DNA of 64,000 nt, taken from assembly GCA_017795105.1 (NCBI GenBank), contig CP051247.1, positions 2,790,001 through 2,854,000 of the forward strand. The letters are read 5' to 3'. A program made the translations under genes and the position numbers. The DNA is from Planctomycetaceae bacterium. GTDB taxonomy: Bacteria; Planctomycetota; Planctomycetia; Planctomycetales; Planctomycetaceae. Shown piece after piece: positions 27,540 to 36,343 of this stretch; the first letter of the stretch is position 1; each line of letters starts with the position of its first letter. The notes beneath the pieces are model-generated. The model was not told the DNA's origin and made no database searches. It saw only the letters and a list, made by a program, of their open reading frames with translations.

Positions 27540-28703
27540 ATGCTGGCAAAACGAACTCGCACCATTCTGCTGTCTGTGGTCGGTATTATGATCGCAGGTG
27601 GCATCGTGCTCGGGTGGCGTAACTCGATTCAATCGCAGATTGTTTCGCAGCATCAGAAAACGGTTCAAAATCTTTCCAAGGCAGAGGAGCGGCCGATGTC
27701 CGCAGAGCAGTCTCAGAATACCGCGGTCGCCACATTCGGATCGGGGTGCTTCTGGTGTACCGAAGCGGTCTTCCAGGAAGTCCAGGGCGTGATCTCCGTC
27801 GAATCCGGCTATTCCGGCGGCTCCGAAGCGACCGCGAACTACAAAACCGTCTGCTCGGGCAAAACCGATCACGCCGAAGTCGTCCAGATCACCTACGATC
27901 CGTCCAAGGTGACATTCGCCGATCTGCTCGAAATCTTCTGGAAGACGCACGATCCGACCACGCCGAACCAGCAGGGAGCTGACATCGGCCCGCAGTATCG
28001 TTCGGTGGTCTTCTATCACGATGAAGAACAGAAGCAGACCGCGGAAGAATACAAGAAGCAGCTCGACGAGTCGGGCGCCTTCAAGAAGCCGATCGTCACC
28101 GAAATCAGCAAGTTCGAAGCCTTCTACGGTGGCGAGGACTACCACCAGAACTACTTCAAGCTGAACCCCGCGCAACCGTACTGCCAGGCAGTGATCGCTC
28201 CAAAGATCGAGAAGTTCCGCAAGAATTTCAAAGCGAAACTGAAAGGCTCCGAGGCTCCGGCCGACGAGAAAGATGCCGAGCAGCAGTCCGGAAAGATCGA
28301 GAAGTCAGACGCCGAATGGAAAGCTCAGCTGACGCCGGAGCAATACCATGTCACCCGTCAGAAGGGGACCGAACGCGCCTTTACGGGAGCCTACTGGGAC
28401 AACCACGAACAGGGCGTCTACAAGTGCGTCTGCTGCGGAGCTCCGCTGTTCGATTCGAAGACCAAGTTCGAATCCGGCACCGGCTGGCCGAGTTACTGGC
28501 AGCCGTACAACAGCGAAAACATCGCTCTCGAAACCGACAAGAGTTTCTTCATGACGCGGACCGAAGTGAAGTGCGATCGCTGCGATGCTCACCTCGGCCA
28601 CGTCTTCAACGACGGCCCTCAGCCGACCGGTCTGCGGTACTGCATTAACTCGGCTGCTCTCGATTTCGAGCCGAGCAAAAGCGAAGGCGAGAAGCAGGAA
28701 TAA
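27540..28703 (+). CDS. msrAB: Membrane-anchored peptide methionine sulfoxide reductase MsrA-MsrB fusion
   Basis: A 387-residue bifunctional enzyme that reduces methionine S- and R-sulfoxides. An N-terminal signal anchor (TILLSVVGIMIAGGIVLGW) is followed by the MsrA domain, with catalytic GCFWC (Cys70 and Cys73) and VESGYSGGSE, then a charged linker, and MsrB in the C-terminal third: zinc-binding CVCCG and CDRCDAHLGHVF, ESGTGWPSYW, and the catalytic Cys in RYCINSAAL. The N-terminal helix places both domains outside the cytoplasmic membrane. The frame is open upstream to 27423, but the ATG at 27540 directly precedes the hydrophobic anchor; an ATG at 27495 is an alternative. Domain order A-then-B is the common fusion order. 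Confidence 0.93.
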   Translation: MLAKRTRTILLSVVGIMIAGGIVLGWRNSIQSQIVSQHQKTVQNLSKAEERPMSAEQSQNTAVATFGSGCFWCTEAVFQEVQGVISVESGYSGGSEATANYKTVCSGKTDHAEVVQITYDPSKVTFADLLEIFWKTHDPTTPNQQGADIGPQYRSVVFYHDEEQKQTAEEYKKQLDESGAFKKPIVTEISKFEAFYGGEDYHQNYFKLNPAQPYCQAVIAPKIEKFRKNFKAKLKGSEAPADEKDAEQQSGKIEKSDAEWKAQLTPEQYHVTRQKGTERAFTGAYWDNHEQGVYKCVCCGAPLFDSKTKFESGTGWPSYWQPYNSENIALETDKSFFMTRTEVKCDRCDAHLGHVFNDGPQPTGLRYCINSAALDFEPSKSEGEKQE

Positions 28704-28723
28704 GCCGCTCTACGCGGCTTTAT
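28700..28723. terminator. Possible bidirectional terminator between convergent genes
   Basis: aagccgc (28702-28708) pairs with gcggctt (28714-28720) across a five-base loop, flanked by A/T-rich ends on both sides. It overlaps the stop codons of the MsrAB gene and the convergent acyltransferase gene. The stem is short, so support is modest. Confidence 0.4.
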
Positions 28724-29417
28724 CGACGGCTGCGTGTGCAGGCGGTGCCGGAGTCTTCTTGCCGAGCATCTCTGCGGCCCGAATTTGCAGGTCGTCCATT
28801 TCCTGCTGAATCTTCTCCGTCCACTGCTCAAGTTCCTCCTTGCTGACTTTGCGAGGAATCTCGATCGCAGGAGCCGTGACGGCCAGCACTTTCGAGAAGG
28901 GAACCGGGATCGTCAGATCGGTCCAGCCGGTGCCGATCGACCAGGATCGGGTGCAGACAAACGCGGTCGGCACGACCGGCTTCTGCGTCTTGGCGGCCAG
29001 AAATGCACAGCCGGTTTTCATTTCACGACGCGGTCCGCGCGGGCCGTCCGGCGTCAGCACCAGATGACGGTTCTGCCCCTGCTGCATGAGTTCCCGAACC
29101 GCAGCCGTTCCGCCCGCCGAGGTCGAACCACGAGCCGTGGTGATCCCCAGATTCCTCAGTGAGTTCGCCAGAAAGGTCCCATCCCGATGCCCGCCGACCA
29201 GAGCCATGGTCGCCGGCTGCCGGGCGATGAACAGCGGCGAGAGCAGCGAGTCGTGCCAGACGCAAAAGGTGAAGGTGCGTCCGGAAACCGGGGCATACGG
29301 ATCGGCCTCCTGATCGGCCAGTCGTACGTCTTTCCGCAGAGTGAGATAGAGCAGTTTAAACAGAATTACAGCTCCCCAGGCCACAACGGGCTCGAGAGCA
29401 CGACTTCGTATACGCAA
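28710..29417 (-). CDS. DUF374 lysophospholipid acyltransferase-like protein
   Basis: A 235-residue protein of the DUF374 branch of the LPLAT superfamily. Diagnostic blocks are CVWHDSLLSPLFIARQ (His-x4 block with a catalytic-type His-Asp pair), VGGHRDGTFLANSLRNLGI, ARGSTSAGGTAAVRELM and LTPDGPRGPRREMKTG (glycerophosphate-binding-like). A hydrophobic N-terminal segment (VVAWGAVILFKLLYLTL) suggests association with the cytoplasmic face of the membrane. Some family members act in lipid A or phospholipid acylation; the substrate here is not known. The start appears to be TTG at 29417; no ATG is in frame upstream. Confidence 0.85.
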   Translation of the reverse strand: MRIRSRALEPVVAWGAVILFKLLYLTLRKDVRLADQEADPYAPVSGRTFTFCVWHDSLLSPLFIARQPATMALVGGHRDGTFLANSLRNLGITTARGSTSAGGTAAVRELMQQGQNRHLVLTPDGPRGPRREMKTGCAFLAAKTQKPVVPTAFVCTRSWSIGTGWTDLTIPVPFSKVLAVTAPAIEIPRKVSKEELEQWTEKIQQEMDDLQIRAAEMLGKKTPAPPAHAAVDKAA

Positions 29418-29529
29418 GAGAATCGACCTGCTTTCCGCGGCGAAACTAATAAGTGAATCACGTGTTGAGTCTTTGGACGAGCCGGGAAGCTAGCAGAACG
29501 CCGAAATCAGGGCGAGATCAAACGCGTGT

Positions 29530-30075
29530 TCACTGCAGCCGCGTGCTCCAGATACTGCCGTGCAGCTCGCGATCGGGAAAATACTCATCCACCACACGCT
29601 TCACATCGGGCCAGTCGCGGGAATAATCGTGTCCGCACAGCATGCCGCCCGGTTTCACCGTTCGCCGCCAGGCCCGAAGATCGGCTCGAACGCTTTCGTA
29701 ATCGTGAGCCGCATCGATGAAAACGACATCGAACCAGTCGTCCGGAAACGTCTCTGCGACATTCACTGACGCACCACGAACGGCATGCAAAAGAAGATCG
29801 TCCCCTCGCGTTCGCGCCAGTTCGTCAAACACATGATGAGCGGTCATGCCCGCCCGCAGTTCGCCGCCCCAGTTCCGATCGACCGAAACCAGCGTCGATT
29901 TTGCCGGCAGCTGCAATCCGACCGCCAGCAAACTTCGCCCGCAGAGAGTCCCGATCTCCTCCCAGCGGGCTCCGTCAGGAAGTGAGCGAGCCGCCTCCGC
30001 CAGCCATTTGAGTTCGGACTTTGTCATGTACCCCGGGATGGCTTCTGCCCGGGTAAGAGTCTGATACAGATTCAT
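29530..30075 (-). CDS. Class I SAM-dependent methyltransferase
   Basis: A 181-residue protein of the Methyltransf_24-like group. The SAM-binding motif is WEEIGTLCGRSLLAVGL (Glu and Gly of motif I), the acidic tip is VSVDRNW, and motif IV is FDVVFIDAAHDYESVRADL; GGMLCGHDYS matches the post-IV strand of this family. The closest known types methylate small molecules or sugars; the substrate is unknown. The open frame extends to a TTG at 30102, but the ATG at 30075 begins MNLYQTLTRAEAIPGYM, which suits the family length. Confidence 0.85.
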   Translation of the reverse strand: MNLYQTLTRAEAIPGYMTKSELKWLAEAARSLPDGARWEEIGTLCGRSLLAVGLQLPAKSTLVSVDRNWGGELRAGMTAHHVFDELARTRGDDLLLHAVRGASVNVAETFPDDWFDVVFIDAAHDYESVRADLRAWRRTVKPGGMLCGHDYSRDWPDVKRVVDEYFPDRELHGSIWSTRLQ

Positions 30076-30227
30076 CGGCCGCCTGATCGGTTCGAGTCGC
30101 AAGCATAAAGCCTCGTCTCACAACTGCGAAGCTTCGTCGTTCATCGAACATCAGACTGGTGCGCTACAGAATACGGCCTGCCCCGGAGTGGCCCCTCGAT
30201 TTTAGGACGTCCGCGATCGGGAAGCCC

Positions 30228-30917
30228 CTAGCGGGGGACGACGAGGATTTCGTTCTTGATTCCGCGGACGCCGGGTTCGAGGCGGACGAAGGCTTCGGCG
30301 AGTTTGCGGTCGCGTTCGGTGGTAACGACTCCGCTCAGAGTGAGTACACCGGACGGGTCGCGCTGGATTCGCACGCCGGCGAAACCCGACTCGCGGGAGA
30401 GGCGTGTCGTAAGCGGTTGCATGGGCGTAAGCGATTCACGGGGCGACAATGTTCCGGTCGGGGTGACGTCGAAGCCGATCCGAAAGCGAGGTCGAACAGA
30501 ACTCGGACGACTTGGTTGTCCTCCGGGAATTTGACCGCCGTTTCGCTGGTCGTACGTCGGAGGTTGTTGATTCAGAACGGCTGGACCCGCCTGATTGCTG
30601 CCGACAAACCGGTCGGGATTATCGGTGCGTCCGATGAAGCCTTCCGGAAAGGAGCGATCGATACTGGCCGAAGATCCGGCTTCGAGCATCAGTCCTTCGG
30701 AGTTGGTGTTCGCCTGGCCCGATTGCGTTCCGCCACGGTTGCCAGCGGTTGTTCCTGTTTGCGGCCCCGCCGCCTGTCCGGCCTGGCGCGTCGTTGCACC
30801 TCCTCCACTCGGCGCTCCACCGCCCTGCTGGCCGGTTTGTGCGAACGTGCAGGCTGGGAAAAAAGAAACCGCCGTGATCATGCACGACAGAACAAAGAGC
30901 GGATTGGCTTTCATCAT
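30228..30917 (-). CDS. Secreted low-complexity protein with C-terminal BON domain
   Basis: A 229-residue exported protein. A signal peptide (LFVLSCMITAVSFFPACTFA) leads into about 50 residues rich in Gly, Gln and Thr (GQQGGGAPSGGG and similar), then a Pro/Arg linker, and a BON-type domain at about 160-229 (LTTRLSRESGFAGVRIQRD, LTLSGVVTTERDRKLAEA, LEPGVRGIKNEILV). BON domains are small periplasmic lipid- or protein-binding modules found in OsmY and secretin-associated proteins. It lies 63 bp downstream of the lipoprotein gene, itself downstream of gspD, so it may assist the secretin; that role is inference. Confidence 0.75.
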   Translation of the reverse strand: MMKANPLFVLSCMITAVSFFPACTFAQTGQQGGGAPSGGGATTRQAGQAAGPQTGTTAGNRGGTQSGQANTNSEGLMLEAGSSASIDRSFPEGFIGRTDNPDRFVGSNQAGPAVLNQQPPTYDQRNGGQIPGGQPSRPSSVRPRFRIGFDVTPTGTLSPRESLTPMQPLTTRLSRESGFAGVRIQRDPSGVLTLSGVVTTERDRKLAEAFVRLEPGVRGIKNEILVVPR

Positions 30918-30980
30918 CGCATCAATCCCGACAGGAAAATGAACTCGGCGGACAGGAACAGAGTGCCATGGCCGCAGGTC

Positions 30981-31979
30981 TTATTCAATCACAATCTTCT
31001 TCACTTTCAATCGCTGGCTGCGCTTGCCCTGCTCCGGTCCATCTCCGGCAAGCGGGTGCTGCCCGTGAAACAGAGGAACGGCCTCGGTTTCCGTGACCGA
31101 AATATTTTCCTGGACGACAGGCGAGTCTTTCAGCGGATGTACCGGATGCGTGATTTTCGGGGGATCGGCCGGGGGCGTGAGGATCTGTCGGTGCGGACTC
31201 GGCGAATTCCAGCTGGCCAGTTCAACCTCCGAAGCCGGGGCAGGCTGTCCGCCGGTCTCATCACGGTAATAGGCATTGGTGATCACTGAGGCAGCCGGGG
31301 ACTGCGGAGCTTCTTCGGGAACGGTCGCGGCTGGAGCGGTACCGGGATTGACGATCGGCTGCAGCTTTCGTTGTGGACGGATCGTCGTCACCTGCATCGT
31401 GCCCGGTTGATCCGCTTCGGGATCGACCTGCGGAACACTCTGAGCATGAGTCACCGAAGTCTTCGGCGGAGCTTGCGTCACCCGTCCGGCAAGCATGATG
31501 TCAGCCGGATCGGAGAGCGTGACCTGTCCGAGCTTCGAGACATGTTTCACCCGCAACGAACAGACCGCCTGATGCGTGCCCGATCGCGGATACGGAATGA
31601 AGACCTGATAGGCCCAGCCGATATTCGACTTGGTTTCGTACGCCTTCCAGGCTCCTTCTTCGAACTCATAGACGTGCAGCGGCTTCTGCTGCTCCTCGAC
31701 TGTACCCTGGTCATCGAAGACGTAGACCTTCACGTCTCCGGAGATCTTGACCGGCGCTGGTCGTCCCTGCGTGAAGAAGAAGATCTGCCCGGCAAAGCCG
31801 CGACACGGCATGCCGTTGGAGTCGCGACCTTCGCCCGGTTGCCAGAGCGACAGAATTTCGATGACCGAATCGTGCGTCTTGTCGTACGCCATGAAAGGGA
31901 GCGAAATCGACGCAACATTCAGTGACGTGCACCCGGTCAACAGGAGCACACAGATCATCGGCAGAAGTTTCCAGAACAT
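30981..31979 (-). CDS. Lipoprotein encoded downstream of the secretin gene
   Basis: A 332-residue lipoprotein. The signal sequence MFWKLLPMICVLLLTGC ends in the lipobox LLTGC with Cys17. The folded part covers about residues 25-160 (YDKTHDSVIEILSLWQPG, VKVYVFDDQGTVEEQQ, YQVFIPYPRSGTHQAVCSL), and the rest is Pro/Ala/Gln-rich and probably disordered, ending in a basic SQRLKVKKIVIE. I do not recognise the domain. It starts 78 bp after gspD and may be a pilotin-like or scaffolding partner; this rests only on gene order. Confidence 0.75.
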   Translation of the reverse strand: MFWKLLPMICVLLLTGCTSLNVASISLPFMAYDKTHDSVIEILSLWQPGEGRDSNGMPCRGFAGQIFFFTQGRPAPVKISGDVKVYVFDDQGTVEEQQKPLHVYEFEEGAWKAYETKSNIGWAYQVFIPYPRSGTHQAVCSLRVKHVSKLGQVTLSDPADIMLAGRVTQAPPKTSVTHAQSVPQVDPEADQPGTMQVTTIRPQRKLQPIVNPGTAPAATVPEEAPQSPAASVITNAYYRDETGGQPAPASEVELASWNSPSPHRQILTPPADPPKITHPVHPLKDSPVVQENISVTETEAVPLFHGQHPLAGDGPEQGKRSQRLKVKKIVIE

Positions 31980-32057
31980 ATCTCGTCTCGCCAGAATCCG
32001 CGAATTGCCTCATTCAGAGACGTGGAGTACAGAGTGACAAACGGGGGCGTCGGCTGA

Positions 32058-35000
32058 TTATCGTTTCCAGGGGATGCCCGACTTCCGCTTGGCCGGCCCG
32101 GCCTGATGGCTCATCGGCTGCAGTTTTTCGGGGTCGACCTGAGTGCGGGGAATCTGTTCTTCGTCGTTGAAGTCATACTCCGATCCCGGAGCTTTCCGGA
32201 TCCCGTCGTCTTCCACCGGACTCGGCATTGGCGTCAACTCCGGCTGTTGGCCCGGGGGCAACGTATGCGTCATCGGTGGTTGAGCCGGATCGACGAGCGG
32301 ATTGCTGGAGACCGGGACCCCGAAGATCGGTCCATGCAGATCTTCGAACTCTTCGCGGAAGAAGTGGATTCGCCCCGCTTCGACTTCCTTGATCATCTCG
32401 TTGGTCTGATCGTTGTGGATAATCCGTGGCGTGAGGAAGATGAGCAGTTCGGTGCGGATGTTCGATTCGGAATCGTACCGGAAGGCTCGACCGATCACCG
32501 GCAGATCGCCCAGCCAGGGAACTTTTCGAATCAGAATATCCTCGGTTTTGGTGATCATCCCGCCGAGCACGATAGTCTGACCGTCGCTCACGCCGACCGT
32601 GGCCCGGGCCACCGAGATGTTCTTGATCGGCGAGGTGATCGTGTTTCCGGTCGAGGCATCGGTAAAGATAGGAACGCCGCCCGACTGATAGGCGCTGCGT
32701 TCGGCAATGACTTCCATCACGATCTGTCCATCCGGCTTTACGCGAGGCGTGACCGAGAGGATGATCCCGGCTTCGTCGTATTCAACGTTGGGGTTGGCCA
32801 GTCCGTTGGTCGTGATGGTCACGCCGTTGACAATCGGCACTTCCTGACCGACCTGAATCTGAGCGAGCTGCTGATCGACGGTTCGGATCTGCGGGCGGCT
32901 CAGAATGTTAACATTTCGTTGCTGAGCCAGAGCGCGAATGAGGACGCTGACCGATTCGGAACTGGCCGAGAGCACCAGGCCGCCGAAGCCAAGATCGCCG
33001 TTCACTCGACCGACGCCGAAGTTACTTAAACCCTGCCCGCCGACATTGGTCGGACTTGAAGCCGGGCCGACGTTGTTCCCCAGGTTCGGATAGATGCTCG
33101 GGTTGTTGAACAGGAAACCGGGGCTCCCTTCCTGAGAAACGATCCGTTGGGTGGTGGTCTGCACGCCGTTTGGAGACGTCGTCGTCTCATCGATCGTCAG
33201 AATGTTCTCGATGATGCTGCGGTCGAACAGAATCGAATCCTGGAAGCCGAGTTCGACGCCGAATTCGTCCAGGTTGTCGAGTTCGACTTCGACGAGCATC
33301 GCCTGGATGATCACCTGAGCCGGCTCGCAGTCGAGCTGTTCGATTACATTGATGATCTCGCCGAAGTACTCCGGCGTGGCGCTGATGAGCAGGTTATTGC
33401 TGAGAGGTTCCGGCACAACGATCACTTCCCGTTCCTGCAGTTCGACCGAACTGATCAGAGCCGGGTCGATCGACGCCAGTTCCCGCTGCGATTCCAGAAA
33501 CAGATTGATCGCCTCAGCTGCTTCCGTGACGGGCACGTTTCGCAGCTCGATGACCTGATTGATCCGTTTCTTGGGAGCCGCGTTGTCGAGGCGAAGCAGA
33601 ATCGCTTCCACGATCGTGAGGGCATCGCTGCCTCCGATGGCCAGAATGCTGTTGCTGCGAACATCGACCGAGAACCGCAGCGGCAACAGGGAGCTGCCGG
33701 TGTCAGCGGTGCCGGCCAGATTGCTGCCGATCGGGCTTTCAGCCGTGGTTTCGTTGAACAATTCCTGAAGCAGTTCGAGCGAAGCAGCCGCATCGGCGTG
33801 GGTCAGGGTGAAGACCTTGACTTCGGCGACGGCTTCGGAAGGCTGGTCGAGTGCTTCGATGAGTGCTCCGATCAGCGGCAGCGATCGTTCCGGCGCGATT
33901 ACGACCAGACTGTTGCTGCGCGGATCGGGGGAGATGCGGATGTCGGACAGGATGCCGGAGCGAATCAGTTCGGTCTGCGTTCCCGAGCCGGCCAGAAATT
34001 CGAGCACGAAACTCTTGGGCTGCGTCTGGGTTCCCTGCTGAAGGTTCTGCTGCGCTCCCGCAAGGGGATTCAACGCCTCGGTGATGGCGGTGTTGATGAA
34101 CAACGCCAGCTCTTCCGCGACGGCATTCTTGAGCGGGAACAGCTGCAGACGCGAAATCGCGTGGGAAACGTCCTTGTCGAGGTCGTGAATGACCTTACGA
34201 ATCTCGACGATATCGCGGGGGCTGGCCTGAATGACGAGTGTGTTGGTCCGCGTATCGGCTGTAATGCGCAACGTCGTGCCGAGCCCGCCCCGTTCCGCGT
34301 AAAACTCTTCCAGAGTTGTCGCGGCGTCGGCTGCGGTGGCGTTCTTCAGATGGAAGACATACACCTGCTGGGAGACATCGACCGGCTGATCGAGTTCATC
34401 AACAAGCTGCTTGACCGCTTCCAGATCGACAGTTGGAGCGACGATCAGAACCGCATTGGGCTGCACAAGAGCCGTCACACTCACGCGACGGTTCTGCCGG
34501 CTCGCCCGCTGATCAATCGACTGCACCGACTCGTAAACACTGTTGAGCAGCGCGGCGAGACTCTCGCTGTTCACGTGCTCGAGATAACGCAAATGGAGTT
34601 CCGGGGTCGTTCCGGCACTCATGGTTTCGATCGCCTGAACGATCTGCATGACGCCGTCGATATCGTTCTGGTTGCCACGAATGATCAGCAGGCCGAGATC
34701 GGTAATCGCTTCAATGCTCACGTCGCCCCGAATTCGATCGAGAACGGACGTCAGATCGTCCTGCTGATCGATCGCCTGCTGCTGGCGCTCGGGAGGAAGC
34801 GGCTGTCCAGACTGTGGATCGGCCGCAGGCGGATTCGAGGCAGCCTTCTCGGACTGCACCTGAGCCAGAACCTGGGGGAGTTGTTCGGTTGTGGCCCCGT
34901 GAATTTCTGGTGGAGCGAACACAATTGCGGCGTCGTCTTTGGTCTGGCCGTTGACGCGGTTTTCGGCGGCCTGGTCGAGAACTTCAAACACCCTGGTCAG

Positions 35001-35735
35001 CTGAGCGCGATGCTGTTCGTCGGCGACGAGAATCAGCTGATTATTCTGTTGATCGATTCCGACCACGAAACTCAGCGGGGCGGCTCCGTCAGCGACGGGA
35101 ACATTGACTCGAAATGCAGGCAGATTGAGTGGCCCCTGATCGATCAGCTCGGCATGTTCGCCGTAAATCTCATAAACCTTCTTGGCCAGCGTCGTCGCGT
35201 TCAGAAACTTCGGCTCAATAGCCAGGGCTTCCTGTTTGGCTGAAGCGGGAGCCTGCTCGGTGTGAGCGGCCTGCTGGATTTCCGACTGTGCGGTTTCAAT
35301 CCGTCGGCGGGCCGCATCGAGCGTTTTTTCGGGAATGGTTCGCTGCGGCTTTTCGGTCGATTCGTCCAGAACGGTTGCCGGATAGTGCGGACGGAACCGG
35401 TCATCTTCGAGGACAATCAGATAGTTTTCCCGGCTCATAATTCGGAAGCCGGTGTTTTCCAGTTCGTGATTGAGGATGCGAATCGCATCAGCCGGGGTGT
35501 GGGTTTCGCGGTCGTATCGCGTCAGCCGCCCGCGTGGAACTTTCGGCATCACGAGTGTCTGCCCGGTTTCAGCGGCGACTTCGGCAAGAACATCGTCCCA
35601 GGTGCGCGCGACAAAACGGAGATGGACTTCAGGGGAAACCTTCTCGGATTCTTTAGCCTCCTCGGCTGCACGAAGCGCGCAAGGTGTCGTAAATGCCAGA
35701 GGCATCGCCAGCGCCAGGACCAACAGGTGCCGCAT
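32058..35735 (-). CDS. gspD: Type II/III secretion secretin (GspD-like), very large
   Basis: A 1225-residue outer-membrane secretin, much longer than typical GspD (about 650-750). A signal peptide (residues 1-22) is followed by a STN/N0-like start (about 35-110) and then about seven secretin_N-type repeats, each with a strand such as NSLVVIAPE or NTLVIQASP followed by a helix ending in LDQP or similar (near residues 230, 350, 425, 500, 605, 693 and 780). The barrel domain covers about 805-1110: VIIQAMLVEVELDNLDEFGV, RPQIRTVDQQLAQIQVGQEV, the VTPRVKPDGQIVMEV strand and VPWLGDLPVIGRAFR. The C-terminus is a disordered Pro-rich tail. The frame is open to 36017, but GGAG before the ATG at 35735 and the signal peptide fix the start. 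Confidence 0.92.
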   Translation of the reverse strand: MRHLLVLALAMPLAFTTPCALRAAEEAKESEKVSPEVHLRFVARTWDDVLAEVAAETGQTLVMPKVPRGRLTRYDRETHTPADAIRILNHELENTGFRIMSRENYLIVLEDDRFRPHYPATVLDESTEKPQRTIPEKTLDAARRRIETAQSEIQQAAHTEQAPASAKQEALAIEPKFLNATTLAKKVYEIYGEHAELIDQGPLNLPAFRVNVPVADGAAPLSFVVGIDQQNNQLILVADEQHRAQLTRVFEVLDQAAENRVNGQTKDDAAIVFAPPEIHGATTEQLPQVLAQVQSEKAASNPPAADPQSGQPLPPERQQQAIDQQDDLTSVLDRIRGDVSIEAITDLGLLIIRGNQNDIDGVMQIVQAIETMSAGTTPELHLRYLEHVNSESLAALLNSVYESVQSIDQRASRQNRRVSVTALVQPNAVLIVAPTVDLEAVKQLVDELDQPVDVSQQVYVFHLKNATAADAATTLEEFYAERGGLGTTLRITADTRTNTLVIQASPRDIVEIRKVIHDLDKDVSHAISRLQLFPLKNAVAEELALFINTAITEALNPLAGAQQNLQQGTQTQPKSFVLEFLAGSGTQTELIRSGILSDIRISPDPRSNSLVVIAPERSLPLIGALIEALDQPSEAVAEVKVFTLTHADAAASLELLQELFNETTAESPIGSNLAGTADTGSSLLPLRFSVDVRSNSILAIGGSDALTIVEAILLRLDNAAPKKRINQVIELRNVPVTEAAEAINLFLESQRELASIDPALISSVELQEREVIVVPEPLSNNLLISATPEYFGEIINVIEQLDCEPAQVIIQAMLVEVELDNLDEFGVELGFQDSILFDRSIIENILTIDETTTSPNGVQTTTQRIVSQEGSPGFLFNNPSIYPNLGNNVGPASSPTNVGGQGLSNFGVGRVNGDLGFGGLVLSASSESVSVLIRALAQQRNVNILSRPQIRTVDQQLAQIQVGQEVPIVNGVTITTNGLANPNVEYDEAGIILSVTPRVKPDGQIVMEVIAERSAYQSGGVPIFTDASTGNTITSPIKNISVARATVGVSDGQTIVLGGMITKTEDILIRKVPWLGDLPVIGRAFRYDSESNIRTELLIFLTPRIIHNDQTNEMIKEVEAGRIHFFREEFEDLHGPIFGVPVSSNPLVDPAQPPMTHTLPPGQQPELTPMPSPVEDDGIRKAPGSEYDFNDEEQIPRTQVDPEKLQPMSHQAGPAKRKSGIPWKR

Positions 35736-36095
35736 GGGAAACTCCGATTTGCCAGAACAGGCAAGGTAGGAAAACTTGAGTAGTCTTGGGTCGCCCGGTG
35801 GGAATTTGGGCGGAGAGGTATCGAATGTATCGGTCGTGGAAGACAGGTACTCGAACTGAAACCCTGCAAACTGGTCGAGGTTGCGAAAAAAACTCAGCTT
35901 TTGGCGAAAGTTTCTCGAATCGAAAGCCGCATCAGGGCCCCGCCTCGCGGAATCTAGGCAAGTGGCAAAGAATTTGCAGATGACGGAACGTGCAATTCGG
36001 TAATTCTGCGGGGGCACGATTTGGCGAGCTCAATATTGGGGGGTACTTTTGAGTAGAGGATTGGCACCAACTCCCTCGGGAGCCGGAAATTCAGT
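35736..36095. other. Divergent upstream region of gspD and the DUF1573 gene
   Basis: Part of a 608-bp gap without a supported gene. The stretch just before gspD on the minus strand includes a purine/pyrimidine-biased run (aaaaaaactcagc-like on the minus complement) and no convincing -35/-10 pair. A short hairpin, ctccc-tc-gggag, is seen near 36071-36082. Confidence 0.3.
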
Positions 36096-36124
36096 TTGAC
36101 GCATTTTCGGAACCCAAATATCCT
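36096..36124 (+). promoter_or_regulatory. Predicted sigma70 promoter for the DUF1573 gene
   Basis: TTGACG (36096-36101), a 17-bp spacer, then TATCCT (36119-36124), with one and two mismatches to consensus. The leader would be about 210 bases; it contains the G-rich taggggg stretch and two similar caggctcccgc motifs (near 36167 and 36280) that could fold. Confidence 0.45.
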
Positions 36125-36343
36125 TAGGGGGTGGGATGGGATCGACCAGGACGGAAGAAACCCGCAGGCTCCCGCGCTGAGCCGCGCGAGTCGTGATTGA
36201 TTCCTGGAATGTAGAACCCCAATGCTTCTCCTCTCGCCTTTCATCTGTTGCAGATGGACCGAACTATGACGAGCCGGCAGGCTCCCGCTTGACGTCCGAG
36301 GACCGGACCTTGCGGAACGGAGATTCAACGAGTGAGGAAACTG

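Noticed and set aside
33147..35243. A 698-codon open frame on the plus strand inside the secretin gene
   Set aside because: Antisense to gspD, lacks any recognisable domain, and has the biased composition of a GC-rich shadow frame.
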